Below are positions 30,946 through 38,313 of a DNA stretch of 38,313 bases, one piece after another (the first letter of the stretch is position 1; each line of letters opens with the position of its first letter). Position numbers and translations under genes: made by a program. The notes beneath the pieces were generated by a model. The model made no database searches and had not been told where the DNA came from. It worked only from the letters and a program-made list of their open reading frames with translations. Source of the DNA: an uncultured Prevotellaceae bacterium (lineage in GTDB: Bacteria > Bacteroidota > Bacteroidia > Bacteroidales > Bacteroidaceae); NCBI GenBank assembly GCA_902799905.1, contig CADCCB010000031.1, positions 1 to 38,313 on the forward strand. Reading direction: 5' to 3'.

Positions 30946-33651
30946 ATGTTCAGAAAACACCAACTAATCAGAATCACGCTACTGGCCCTCCTCATGGTGT
31001 GCCCGCTGTGGGTCTTTGCACAAAAAGACGGCCACACGCTCAGCATCACCGTCACGGAGAAGGGTATCCGTGAGGCCATTATCATGGCCACTCTGCACCT
31101 ACAGCCTTCAGGGGCCATGGCCGTGACCAATGCCGACGGACAGGCGAAAATCGAGAACGTGCCTACAGGTGAATACACGTTGCAAATCAGTTATGTAGGC
31201 TTCGAGCCTATCACCACCAAACTGAAGGTGACGAAAGACCTCCAGTTGACCTACCAGATGGTACCCACCTCGCTGGCACTCAAAGAGGTTCAGGTGGTGG
31301 CACGTCAGAAAGAGAGCGGAGCCTCCACATCCAGCGTGGTGAGCCATCAGGCTATCGACCACCTGCAGGCCACCTCTCTGGCCGACATCATGCAACTGAT
31401 CCCAGGTCAGAAGATGGGCAACATCGACCTGACCCAGCAGTCTAACCTGCAGTTGCGCACACTGGTCAACAACAATACGTCGGCTTTTGGTGCCAGCATC
31501 GTCGTCGACGGCATGCCCATCTCCAACAACGGCTCCATGTCGAAGGGCCCGCTGACAGAGTTCACTGGCACCGACCTTCGCCAGATCTCTGCCGACGACA
31601 TTGACAACGTAGAGATTGTCAGAGGCATACCCTCGGCAGAATACGGTGACCTGACCAGCGGTTTAGTGGTGGTCCACTCGAAGGTGGGCGTCACCCCCTA
31701 TCAGGTGAAGGCAAAGATCACCCCCGCCCTGCAGAACTACAGCGTGGGCAAAGGCTTCAACCTTGGCTCGGCAGGCATCATCAACGTGAGTGCCGACTAT
31801 GCCAAGGCCTGGGGAGACCCGCGTAAGAAGACAAGATCCTTCGACCGCTATACCGTCAACCTGGGCTATGGCAAGGACCTGAGCAGCAAGTGGCACACCG
31901 ACACGAAACTGCGTTTTATGAGTGCCAAGGACTGGAGCGGCAACGACCCTGACGTCATCGACGACGGTACTTCGTGGAAGAACACCACGACCACTTTCAG
32001 TCTGACCCACAACGGTCGCATCCGCATGGATATGCCGCTGATGCGTTCCCTGAAATACACCCTCGGCGTGAGCATCAGCCAGACAGACTCGAGAACAACC
32101 TCCTACGTGGCTAATTCCTCCGGACTGCAGCCCATCCTCACCGCCATGGAAACGGGCTATTACAACGTGCCTTGGATGACGACCTCCTACCTGGCTACCG
32201 GCATCACAGAGAGCCGTCCTGGAAATGTCTTCTTCAAGATAGGCGACGATTTCTTCTGGCGCAAAGGCAAGACGGTGCAGAGTTTCAAACTGGGTGCCGA
32301 CTACCACTACGACTGGAACAGCGGCAAGGGTTACTATAATGAAGACCCGCTCCTACCCTTCAAACCTAATGCCGACGGACGACCTCGTGCCTTCTCCGAC
32401 ATTCCTGGGCTACATCAGGTGGCTGCCTATGCCGAAGACCAGTTCACATGGGAGATGAACAAGACCAACCGCCTGCGTGTGGGCTTCGGATTGCGCTTCA
32501 CCGCCTTGCAGCCCTTCAGCAACGTCTCCACCACGGCACTGTCGCCCCGTCTGAACGTGGCCTTCTCGCTGACCAAGTGGCTTGACATCCGTGGAGGCAT
32601 CGGCATGAACTCGAAGACACCCGGACTCAACTACCTTTATCCTGAGAACAAATACACCGACCGTGTGGCTGCCAACTATATGCCACAGGACGGTTCAGCC
32701 CAGGTGCTCAACTATTACACCCATGTCTATCCGGTGGAATATTCTGCAAACCTGAAGAATGCCACCACCACGAAGGTAGAGGCAGGCATCGACGTAAAAC
32801 TGCCAGGCAACCGTCGTCTCAGCGTCCTGGCCTACCAGGACAAGACTCCCAACGGCTTCTCGACGCTGACCGACTACTACTATTACACCTATAATTATTA
32901 TACCCTCGATGCCACCCATCCTACCATGAACAACCCGGCCAATACCGAGACGCGTGGCGAATGGATTACCACAGGCATGATAGGCAATACGACTACCATA
33001 CAAAACAAAGGCATCGAGTTCGACTTCGAACTGGGCGAGTTGAAGCCCCTGCGCACCAGTTTCTACTTCAGCGGAGCCTGGAGCGAGACGAAGACATGGT
33101 CTACGGATCTCACCAGCCGTTCGGTGCCAAACGCATACCTGCCCACCAGTTACACCTCCGTCGGGGCCACGCCCTTCAAGGTCGTCTATCCAAGCGAACT
33201 GGACTATTACCGCTATCGACGCTTCATCAACACGCTGAGAGCCGTGACCCACATCCCGTCGCTCAACATGGTGGCGTCGTTCACGGCACAGGTGATTTGG
33301 CACGACAGCGACTGGGACTATATTGCTGACAAGGAAGTCATCGGCTATATCACCCCCGACCTGGTCTACCATCCGCTCAACGGCGAACAGTACATCGCCT
33401 TCGATGGCGGTCAGGTATCCGTGAGCGACCTGGCTATTCGCAACACCGACAAAGATCCCAACGAGAGGCCCATCACATGGAACCTTGCAGCACGTCTGAC
33501 CAAGGAACTCGGCAAGGTTGGCGGTTTCTCGCTCTATGTGAACAACGCACTCTTCTACGAGCCCTTCCTGAAAGGCAACAAGACCACGACACTCTCTCAG
33601 CGAAACACCGGAACATTCCAGTTTGGTGCTGAACTGTATCTGAACCTTTGA
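30946..33651 (+). CDS. TonB-dependent outer-membrane receptor with a carboxypeptidase-like N-terminal domain
   Basis: A 901-residue outer-membrane receptor with a signal peptide ending WVFAQ. A CarboxypepD_reg-like domain follows (about residues 30-105). Then comes a TonB box-like stretch (ALKEVQVVARQ), the plug domain (ADIMQLIPGQ; IVVDGMPI; VEIVRGIPSAEYGD) and a 22-strand barrel ending FGAELYLNL. There is no SusD partner; the next gene is a DUF4876 lipoprotein. The stop codon is the first unit of a heptamer tract (33649-33690). Ligand unknown; a peptide, metal complex or cofactor is possible. Confidence 0.93.
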   Translation: MFRKHQLIRITLLALLMVCPLWVFAQKDGHTLSITVTEKGIREAIIMATLHLQPSGAMAVTNADGQAKIENVPTGEYTLQISYVGFEPITTKLKVTKDLQLTYQMVPTSLALKEVQVVARQKESGASTSSVVSHQAIDHLQATSLADIMQLIPGQKMGNIDLTQQSNLQLRTLVNNNTSAFGASIVVDGMPISNNGSMSKGPLTEFTGTDLRQISADDIDNVEIVRGIPSAEYGDLTSGLVVVHSKVGVTPYQVKAKITPALQNYSVGKGFNLGSAGIINVSADYAKAWGDPRKKTRSFDRYTVNLGYGKDLSSKWHTDTKLRFMSAKDWSGNDPDVIDDGTSWKNTTTTFSLTHNGRIRMDMPLMRSLKYTLGVSISQTDSRTTSYVANSSGLQPILTAMETGYYNVPWMTTSYLATGITESRPGNVFFKIGDDFFWRKGKTVQSFKLGADYHYDWNSGKGYYNEDPLLPFKPNADGRPRAFSDIPGLHQVAAYAEDQFTWEMNKTNRLRVGFGLRFTALQPFSNVSTTALSPRLNVAFSLTKWLDIRGGIGMNSKTPGLNYLYPENKYTDRVAANYMPQDGSAQVLNYYTHVYPVEYSANLKNATTTKVEAGIDVKLPGNRRLSVLAYQDKTPNGFSTLTDYYYYTYNYYTLDATHPTMNNPANTETRGEWITTGMIGNTTTIQNKGIEFDFELGELKPLRTSFYFSGAWSETKTWSTDLTSRSVPNAYLPTSYTSVGATPFKVVYPSELDYYRYRRFINTLRAVTHIPSLNMVASFTAQVIWHDSDWDYIADKEVIGYITPDLVYHPLNGEQYIAFDGGQVSVSDLAIRNTDKDPNERPITWNLAARLTKELGKVGGFSLYVNNALFYEPFLKGNKTTTLSQRNTGTFQFGAELYLNL

Positions 33652-33690
33652 AGATTGAAGTTTGAATATTGAAAATTGAGAGTTGAGAAC
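33649..33690. repeat. Heptamer tract over the receptor stop codon and the intergenic gap
   Basis: Six 7-bp units in register: TGAAGAT, TGAAGTT, TGAATAT, TGAAAAT, TGAGAGT, TGAGAAC. The first TGA is the stop codon of the receptor gene and the last unit ends 3 bp before the next start codon. Confidence 0.88.
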
Positions 33691-33693
33691 GAT

Positions 33694-34899
33694 ATGAAAA
33701 GAATACTTTATTTCCTTTTACCCTTATACCTTGCCTCCTGCGTCGACTACGGCGATGCCACCCAGGAGGTGACGGCACGCGTCAAACTGACCATGCCAGC
33801 AGAATTCAACGCCACTGATAACGAAGGTCACGAAATCCGGCTGATGCAGGGGGGGAAGACCCTCACGGCTGTCACCGACGCCCAGGGCATTGCTACCTTC
33901 ACAGGCATCATTCCCGATGTCTACGATGTATCCTGCTCTTGGGAACTAACTGCCGAGGAATACCAGCAGATGACAGGCGACAATCAGGTAGTGAGCGGGT
34001 GTACCGTCAGCGGCTCGCTGAACTCTTACCTGATCAAGGAAGAGGAGGATGTCATCATCCTGGCTACCAACCTGAGCATCAACCGCGACATCATCATAGG
34101 CAAGATCTACTATGCCGGTTCGAAAGACCTGAACAACCGCACCTATATGGCTGGCAAGTACCTCGAACTCTACAACCAGAGCGACAACGAGGTCGACGTA
34201 TCAGGACTCTACATCGGACTGGTAGAGGCAGAGAGCACACAGGCCTACACCCTGGAGAACCTGCACGAAGTCTATGAAGACAGCGTCGTACTGCTGAAAC
34301 AGATCTTCCGCATACCTGCCGATGCCAACCATCTTGTGGCTCCTGGCGGCACCGTACTTATCGTGAACAGCGCCATCGACCACACGCCTAACAACGACAT
34401 GGAGAGCAGCCTCCTTGATGCCGACTTTGAGGCGAAGGATGCCAGCGGCAAGATGCAGAACAATCCCACCACGCCGGCCCTGGACCTCATCTACACCATG
34501 TATCCGTCCGTGTCTAACCTGAACCTGGTGCAGAGCGGTCCCTGCTCGATAGTCATCTTCCGCACCGATGAGGACATGACGGCCCTGCCCAAGACCTACC
34601 CCTACGGCAAGACCAGCGGTAGCCAGTGGGCCCTGTTGCCCAAGCGCTACATTATTGACGGTGTGGAGGTGCTTCGCAACAAGAACACGGGCATCGAGGT
34701 GAGCAGCAAGCGACTCTACGACGACATCGATGCCGGCTATACCAACATCAATGCCGTCAACGGATGGACTGGTGAAATCGTCTACCGTAAGACCAGCAAG
34801 ACTGCCACCGACGGTCACCCCATCCTCACAGACACCAACAACTCAAGCAACGACTTCCAAGTTTCCACAACTATAAAGCCCCGCGAATATGACAAATAA
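33694..34899 (+). CDS. DUF4876 lipoprotein
   Basis: A 401-residue protein from ATG 33694 (MKRILYFLLPLYLASC), with a lipobox at LASC; an ATG 18 bp upstream lies in the heptamer tract and is unlikely. The first part is an Ig-like strand domain (TARVKLTMPAEF), then a long beta-rich domain with DLNNRTYMAGKYLELYNQSD and WALLPKRYIID. I recognise the DUF4876 family, function unknown. Downstream of a TonB receptor and before a barrel protein, it could be the surface lipoprotein lid of the system. It ends inside the start of the next gene. Confidence 0.85.
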   Translation: MKRILYFLLPLYLASCVDYGDATQEVTARVKLTMPAEFNATDNEGHEIRLMQGGKTLTAVTDAQGIATFTGIIPDVYDVSCSWELTAEEYQQMTGDNQVVSGCTVSGSLNSYLIKEEEDVIILATNLSINRDIIIGKIYYAGSKDLNNRTYMAGKYLELYNQSDNEVDVSGLYIGLVEAESTQAYTLENLHEVYEDSVVLLKQIFRIPADANHLVAPGGTVLIVNSAIDHTPNNDMESSLLDADFEAKDASGKMQNNPTTPALDLIYTMYPSVSNLNLVQSGPCSIVIFRTDEDMTALPKTYPYGKTSGSQWALLPKRYIIDGVEVLRNKNTGIEVSSKRLYDDIDAGYTNINAVNGWTGEIVYRKTSKTATDGHPILTDTNNSSNDFQVSTTIKPREYDK

Positions 34900-36466
34900 G
34901 ATAAGACTAGTATCTCTGGTATTACTGGCATCCCTCGTCTCACCAGAAGCCCTTGCCCAAGAGGGCGAGAGCGAATACCGCTACGACGATGCCACGCAAC
35001 TGTGGCGTCTGACCGACAACGTAGCGGGTCTCGGTATCGACAACAGCCGTAACAGAGGCTATGCAGAGTTCATGTTTGAACACAAGGAAGGCGACTGGCA
35101 CCGCGTGCAGGAAGGTGGACAGGTCAACCGGCTATCCTTCTACACCGAGCGTTATCAGAAAATCGGCATGTATCTGGTGGGCTATGGACGTTTCCTGTTC
35201 AATACAGACCGTACTAAGGACAAGTCCTGGTGCGACGTGATGCGCCCGTACAACTCTACACCGTTTTTTGGCGGTAGCAGCATCAAAGGCAAGTACGACA
35301 CGCAGGACTTCGACCTCACCGCTGCCGTCAGCACCATCCCTATCCCCCTGGCCAGCGAGAACGGTGATCGCGAAATGACACTCGGCATCAGTCTCGACTA
35401 TCATGTGGGCGACCTGAGCCGTCTGCGCGACCCGCGTTCACGCTCCGAACTGCTCGACTATAAGTTGACACCTGCCGTCACCTTCACCTTCGGTCACCAC
35501 ACCCTAGGTCTGAGCGGCTTCTACAACCGTCGTAAGGAGAAAATTCCCAACGTCTCTACCGAACAGGACGACCCCAACATGGCCTACTACCAGATGACAG
35601 GCATGGAGCAGGCCACCGCCACCATCGGCGGCTACAACGGCTATAATCGCGAGTGGGTCAACCACCAGTTCGGTGGCGAACTGAACTATGGCTACTCGGC
35701 CGAAGGAGTCAACAGCCTCACATCGGTCAGCATCGCCCGAGGTGCGGAAGATGTCTGGGGAACATACAAATACGAGCCAGGCAAATACACCTCCTACCGC
35801 TATCGCGTCAACTCCTATAACCGTATCACAAGCGGTCGCCTTCTCCATCAGATAGACCTCGCGATGGACTTCAACGAAGGCTATGCCGACGAGTACCGTC
35901 AGCAACTCGTTCAGGAGCGCGATGCCGAGCATGGCAACACCAGTTATCACTACGAGACAGTCATCGAGTTCAAGAAGCGCTATCAGGTGAAGACCCTTGC
36001 TGCCGACATCCACTACCGTGCATCCTTCACCGACGGCCCCGCCATCAACGGCTATGCAGGATTCTGCTTCGCTTTAGGCAGTACCACGAACCGCCACCTG
36101 TTGCCCCTCTCCGAACTGAAATACGACAATTTCTACTTCCAGTTGGAGGGCGGCAAATCCCTTTGGAAGAACAGGTTCTGGGTGGATCTGTCAGCCACAT
36201 ACCATCTCGCAAAGAATGCAGAGTTGAACCTGGCTGATCCCACCACAGCCTATGCCCAGCAGGTGCTCCTGCCTGATATGGAATACTACAAGGCCAACCA
36301 CTGGCGTGCCCATCTGGAACTGAAATACCAGTTCCCGCTCACCATCAAGAAGATTAAGTCGATGTGGTACGTCAAGGCCTATGGCGACTACCTGCGCACC
36401 AACAACACCGCCTTCGGACACCTCGACAGAAAGGCCGTCGGCCTGTCCATAGGCCTTTTCAATTGA
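34889..36466 (+). CDS. DUF6850-type outer-membrane beta-barrel protein
   Basis: A 525-residue protein with a signal peptide (MTNKIRLVSLVLLASLVSPE, cut near ALAQ). Alternating strands run throughout, and it ends VGLSIGLFN, like an outer-membrane barrel terminus. The family is DUF6850, function unknown. The start overlaps the DUF4876 gene by 11 bp, a sign of translational coupling. Receptor, lipoprotein and barrel together look like one envelope machine. The 3' end overlaps the convergent yraN gene by 8 bp. Confidence 0.85.
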   Translation: MTNKIRLVSLVLLASLVSPEALAQEGESEYRYDDATQLWRLTDNVAGLGIDNSRNRGYAEFMFEHKEGDWHRVQEGGQVNRLSFYTERYQKIGMYLVGYGRFLFNTDRTKDKSWCDVMRPYNSTPFFGGSSIKGKYDTQDFDLTAAVSTIPIPLASENGDREMTLGISLDYHVGDLSRLRDPRSRSELLDYKLTPAVTFTFGHHTLGLSGFYNRRKEKIPNVSTEQDDPNMAYYQMTGMEQATATIGGYNGYNREWVNHQFGGELNYGYSAEGVNSLTSVSIARGAEDVWGTYKYEPGKYTSYRYRVNSYNRITSGRLLHQIDLAMDFNEGYADEYRQQLVQERDAEHGNTSYHYETVIEFKKRYQVKTLAADIHYRASFTDGPAINGYAGFCFALGSTTNRHLLPLSELKYDNFYFQLEGGKSLWKNRFWVDLSATYHLAKNAELNLADPTTAYAQQVLLPDMEYYKANHWRAHLELKYQFPLTIKKIKSMWYVKAYGDYLRTNNTAFGHLDRKAVGLSIGLFN

Positions 36467-36818
36467 GCGGCACGTCGATAATATGCTCTATCTGAGGCTC
36501 TCCTTCCATCGTTCTCACCACGGATACGATGTCTAGGCGAGCCTCTTCGTTGATACGATAATATTTCAGGTAGTGATTGATAGACCGTCGCAGGTTCATC
36601 AGTTTACGATAGTCGACAGCCTCCATCGGTTCCACGAAGTAGTCATTCCTGCGCGTCTTCACCTCCACGAACACAATCTGACATCCATCACGGGCCACGA
36701 TGTCCAGGTCACGATGTCCCGACTTCCAGTCCCTGTGCAGGATGACATAGCCCTTGTCTGCCAGATAGGCAGCAGCCACCTCCTCGCCCCATTTCCCAAG
36801 TTCATTGTGTGTAGCCAT
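36459..36818 (-). CDS. yraN: YraN/UPF0102 family nuclease-like protein
   Basis: A 119-residue protein from ATG 36818 (MATHNELGKWGEEVAAAYLA). The start at 36854 lies upstream of the promoter at 36840-36871 and is rejected. The restriction-endonuclease fold is visible: GEEVAAAYL, DLDIVARDG and FVEVKTR, with the D and ExK residues of a PD-(D/E)XK site. Its DNA role is not settled; some members link to DNA uptake or repair. It is convergent with the DUF6850 gene, and their ends overlap by 8 bp. Confidence 0.93.
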   Translation of the reverse strand: MATHNELGKWGEEVAAAYLADKGYVILHRDWKSGHRDLDIVARDGCQIVFVEVKTRRNDYFVEPMEAVDYRKLMNLRRSINHYLKYYRINEEARLDIVSVVRTMEGEPQIEHIIDVPLN

Positions 36819-36839
36819 CTCGTCAATATGATTTGAGGG

Positions 36840-36871
36840 CAAAGATACGAACAATTTTTGTAAGTTCCAAA
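36840..36871 (-). promoter_or_regulatory. Promoter of yraN
   Basis: On the minus strand TTTG (36871-36868), 20 bp, then TATCTTTG (36847-36840). It puts the transcript start near 36833, 15 nt before ATG 36818. CCAAATTTGG (36867-36876) is a small palindrome over the -33 box. Confidence 0.85.
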
Positions 36872-36960
36872 TTTGGCCCCCACCTTTTTTCTAAACAGCG
36901 CTACTGCAATAATCAGGGTGGCTTCTACGTTATGACATTATAGACGTAGAACAACAGCAG

Positions 36961-38313
36961 ATGGCAGAGCAAGAGAAATGGAAATGGCAGGAACCTGGTA
37001 CAACGTGGAAGGGCATCGGTCTCTATCACATCACGCTGACAATACCCGACCGCAGCCCTCTACTTGGCAGTCTGGAAGTTCCAGATAATGATCCTAACAA
37101 AGCCAAGGTGAAGCGCACGGCACTTGGGAATGCCCTAGTGAATTGTTTGTTAAGCATCCAGCACTATCACCCTGAGGTGCAGGTGCTGCATTTTTGCCTC
37201 ATGCCCGACCATCTGCATGCGGTTCTGTATGTCAGGCACACCATGCCCACAGGCATCAGAGGAGTGACAAGAGGCTTCTGGCAGGCAGTAAAGAAACTGG
37301 GGCGTGCCTGGTCCGCCTCTTCTTCCGTTGCTCCGAATGCCATTCAGAGAAACAACCAAGCCCCCTCTTCTTCCATTGCTCCGAATGTCATTCGGAGAAA
37401 CAGCCAAGCCCCCTCTTCTTCCATTGCTCCGAATGTCATTCGGAGAAACAACCAAGCCCCCTCTTCTTCTATTGCTCCGAATGTTATCCAGAGGAACACC
37501 CAAGCCCCCTCTTCTTCTTTCGCTCCGAATGTTATCCAGAGGAACACCCAAGCCCCCTCTTCTTCTTTTGCTCCGAATGTTATTCAGGAAAACAGCCAAG
37601 CCCCCTCTTCTTCTTTTGCTCCGAATGTTATTCGGAGAAACAGCCAAAAAGAGACGAGCCACCAAATCCTTCAGGATGAGACAGCCCGGTTTGAGGCTTT
37701 CTCTGCGAGTCTGCGCGAGCAACAGGGAGAGGAGATTTATTACCATCTACCCCCTATCTTCACGGACATGCCATTTATCCGCCCAATGGGCCGCAACACA
37801 CAACTGCCCAACACCATCCGATATATAGACATGAACCCACAGCGCCTGGCCACCAAGCGCCTGAGGCCAGGCTTCTTCTATGTGCAAAGGGGCATCATGA
37901 TTGGCGGACGCAGTTATGATGGTGTGGGGAACACCACGCTGCTGATGGCCGATAGATTTGCTACGGTACATGTACGAAGTGTGATGGTGAAAGCGGCAGA
38001 ACAAGGTGATGGAGAGCCCCTGCGAAACTACAAGAATTCCTGTGTCCTGGCGGCCCGCAAGGGAGTCATCCTGATTTCACCATTTATATCAACTCACGAG
38101 AAACAAGTGATGCAAGTGCTTCTGGACGAGCAGCACCCCTTCATTTGCCTTACAGACAATGGATTCCGCGATTATTACAAGCCCTCTGGCGCTCTTTTCG
38201 ATGCTTGTGCCGCAGGGCGTGTCCTCATATTAAGTCCTTGGCAGTATGATGCCAGCAAACGCCACATCAGCCGTGCCGATTGTGTGGCCCTCAACGGCAT
38301 GGCAGAAGACATT
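36961..38313 (+). CDS. REP-associated tyrosine transposase-like protein (Y1/HUH), with inserted repeats and a C-terminal Rossmann-like domain; runs off the window
   Basis: The plus frame from ATG 36961 stays open to the window end (451 codons, incomplete). The N-terminal part has the Y1 transposase/HUH motif in FCLMPDHLHAVLYV (His84, His86). The candidate catalytic tyrosine is Tyr288 in RYIDMNPQR, as in RAYT/IS200-like enzymes. Between them, residues 125-229 are about 6.6 copies of a 16-residue repeat of the type PNVIRRNSQAPSSSIA. The C-terminal 100 residues (GVILISPFISTHEKQVMQVL; FICLTDNGFRDYYKPSGALF) look like a Rossmann-type, DprA- or LOG-like domain. Such enzymes cut single-stranded DNA at hairpins. 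No insertion-sequence ends are seen. The stop codon lies outside. Confidence 0.8.
   Translation, partial: MAEQEKWKWQEPGTTWKGIGLYHITLTIPDRSPLLGSLEVPDNDPNKAKVKRTALGNALVNCLLSIQHYHPEVQVLHFCLMPDHLHAVLYVRHTMPTGIRGVTRGFWQAVKKLGRAWSASSSVAPNAIQRNNQAPSSSIAPNVIRRNSQAPSSSIAPNVIRRNNQAPSSSIAPNVIQRNTQAPSSSFAPNVIQRNTQAPSSSFAPNVIQENSQAPSSSFAPNVIRRNSQKETSHQILQDETARFEAFSASLREQQGEEIYYHLPPIFTDMPFIRPMGRNTQLPNTIRYIDMNPQRLATKRLRPGFFYVQRGIMIGGRSYDGVGNTTLLMADRFATVHVRSVMVKAAEQGDGEPLRNYKNSCVLAARKGVILISPFISTHEKQVMQVLLDEQHPFICLTDNGFRDYYKPSGALFDACAAGRVLILSPWQYDASKRHISRADCVALNGMAEDI
37333..37647. repeat. 48-bp tandem repeat, about 6.6 copies, in the transposase gene
   Basis: Units start at 37333, 37381, 37429, 37477, 37525, 37573 and 37621 (the last partial, 27 bp). 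Each is 48 bp and keeps the frame. Units 2 and 3 begin with the perfect palindrome CCGAATG-T-CATTCGG; others are worn. A C-rich stretch (AAGCCCCCTCTTCTT) is the most constant part. Confidence 0.95.

Noticed and set aside
37333-37647. CRISPR array
   Set aside because: The unit is a direct 48-bp tandem repeat with no unique spacers, lies in an open reading frame, and no cas genes are near.
37194-37828. Open frames in the other two plus frames and on the minus strand over the 48-bp repeats
   Set aside because: A repeat of a multiple of three keeps all frames open if one unit lacks stops. Only the frame from 36961 has transposase motifs on both sides.

Overview
The window looks like a piece of a Bacteroidales chromosome, most likely Prevotella or a close relative (Segatella/Xylanibacter). 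The signs are Bacteroidetes-type promoters (a TTTG-like -33 box and a TAnnTTTG -7 box) in front of many genes, no clear Shine-Dalgarno sequences, and typical Bacteroidales families: DUF4876, DUF6850, an outer-membrane beta-barrel porin, a DUF5117/DUF4953-type metalloprotease, an HU-like protein with a DUF3874 primase/helicase fragment, and a GH2 enzyme with a DUF4982 domain. I assign the genus from gene content only.

Layout. 1-364 is a repeat-bearing gap. 365-3428 holds a CatA-like acetyltransferase, a TIGR04076 protein and an M13 metallopeptidase. 3449-7506 (minus) is a GH2 enzyme followed by a C1 peptidase fused to thioredoxin. 7768-13214 (plus) holds a cysteine desulfidase (CyuA-like), a small secreted protein with a Cthe_2159-like carbohydrate-binding protein, and a GH35/42-like enzyme. 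13228-18911 is mixed: a broken flavoprotein gene, a minus-strand cyclophilin/YjbQ/46-aa gene group, a glutathione peroxidase-nitroreductase fusion, remains of a DUF3874/HU mobile cassette, a sugar O-acetyltransferase, and fragments of an esterase and a metallo-beta-lactamase-fold gene. 18912-21362 (minus) has a clostripain-like lipoprotein, a YgjP metallopeptidase and tRNA-Gln(CTG). 21534-24877 is the housekeeping set rsfS-ftsH-cdsA, followed by a porin gene. 25645-26902 (minus) is a tandem pair of deoxynucleoside kinases. 27018-36466 is a long plus-strand run: type II pantothenate kinase, zinc metalloprotease, formate/nitrite-type transporter, TonB-dependent receptor, DUF4876 lipoprotein and DUF6850 beta-barrel. 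The window ends with YraN (minus) and a REP-associated (Y1/HUH) transposase gene that runs off the edge.

Three patterns are not explained by ordinary gene annotation. (1) A block of about 100 bp in front of the cysteine desulfidase gene recurs, without gaps and about 81% identical, in front of the peroxidase-nitroreductase gene. It ends in a very short open reading frame starting Met-Phe-Cys-Glu, and the same 15 bases occur a third time after the desulfidase gene. This could be a cysteine- or thiol-linked leader regulon. (2) At least seven tracts with a strict 7-bp period, each of a different sequence, lie inside genes or at gene borders. They include a signal peptide, two glycosidases and the stop codon of the TonB receptor. 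(3) The transposase gene carries about 6.6 copies of a 48-bp in-frame repeat, each with a palindrome that is perfect in the best copies, between its HUH motif and its candidate catalytic tyrosine.
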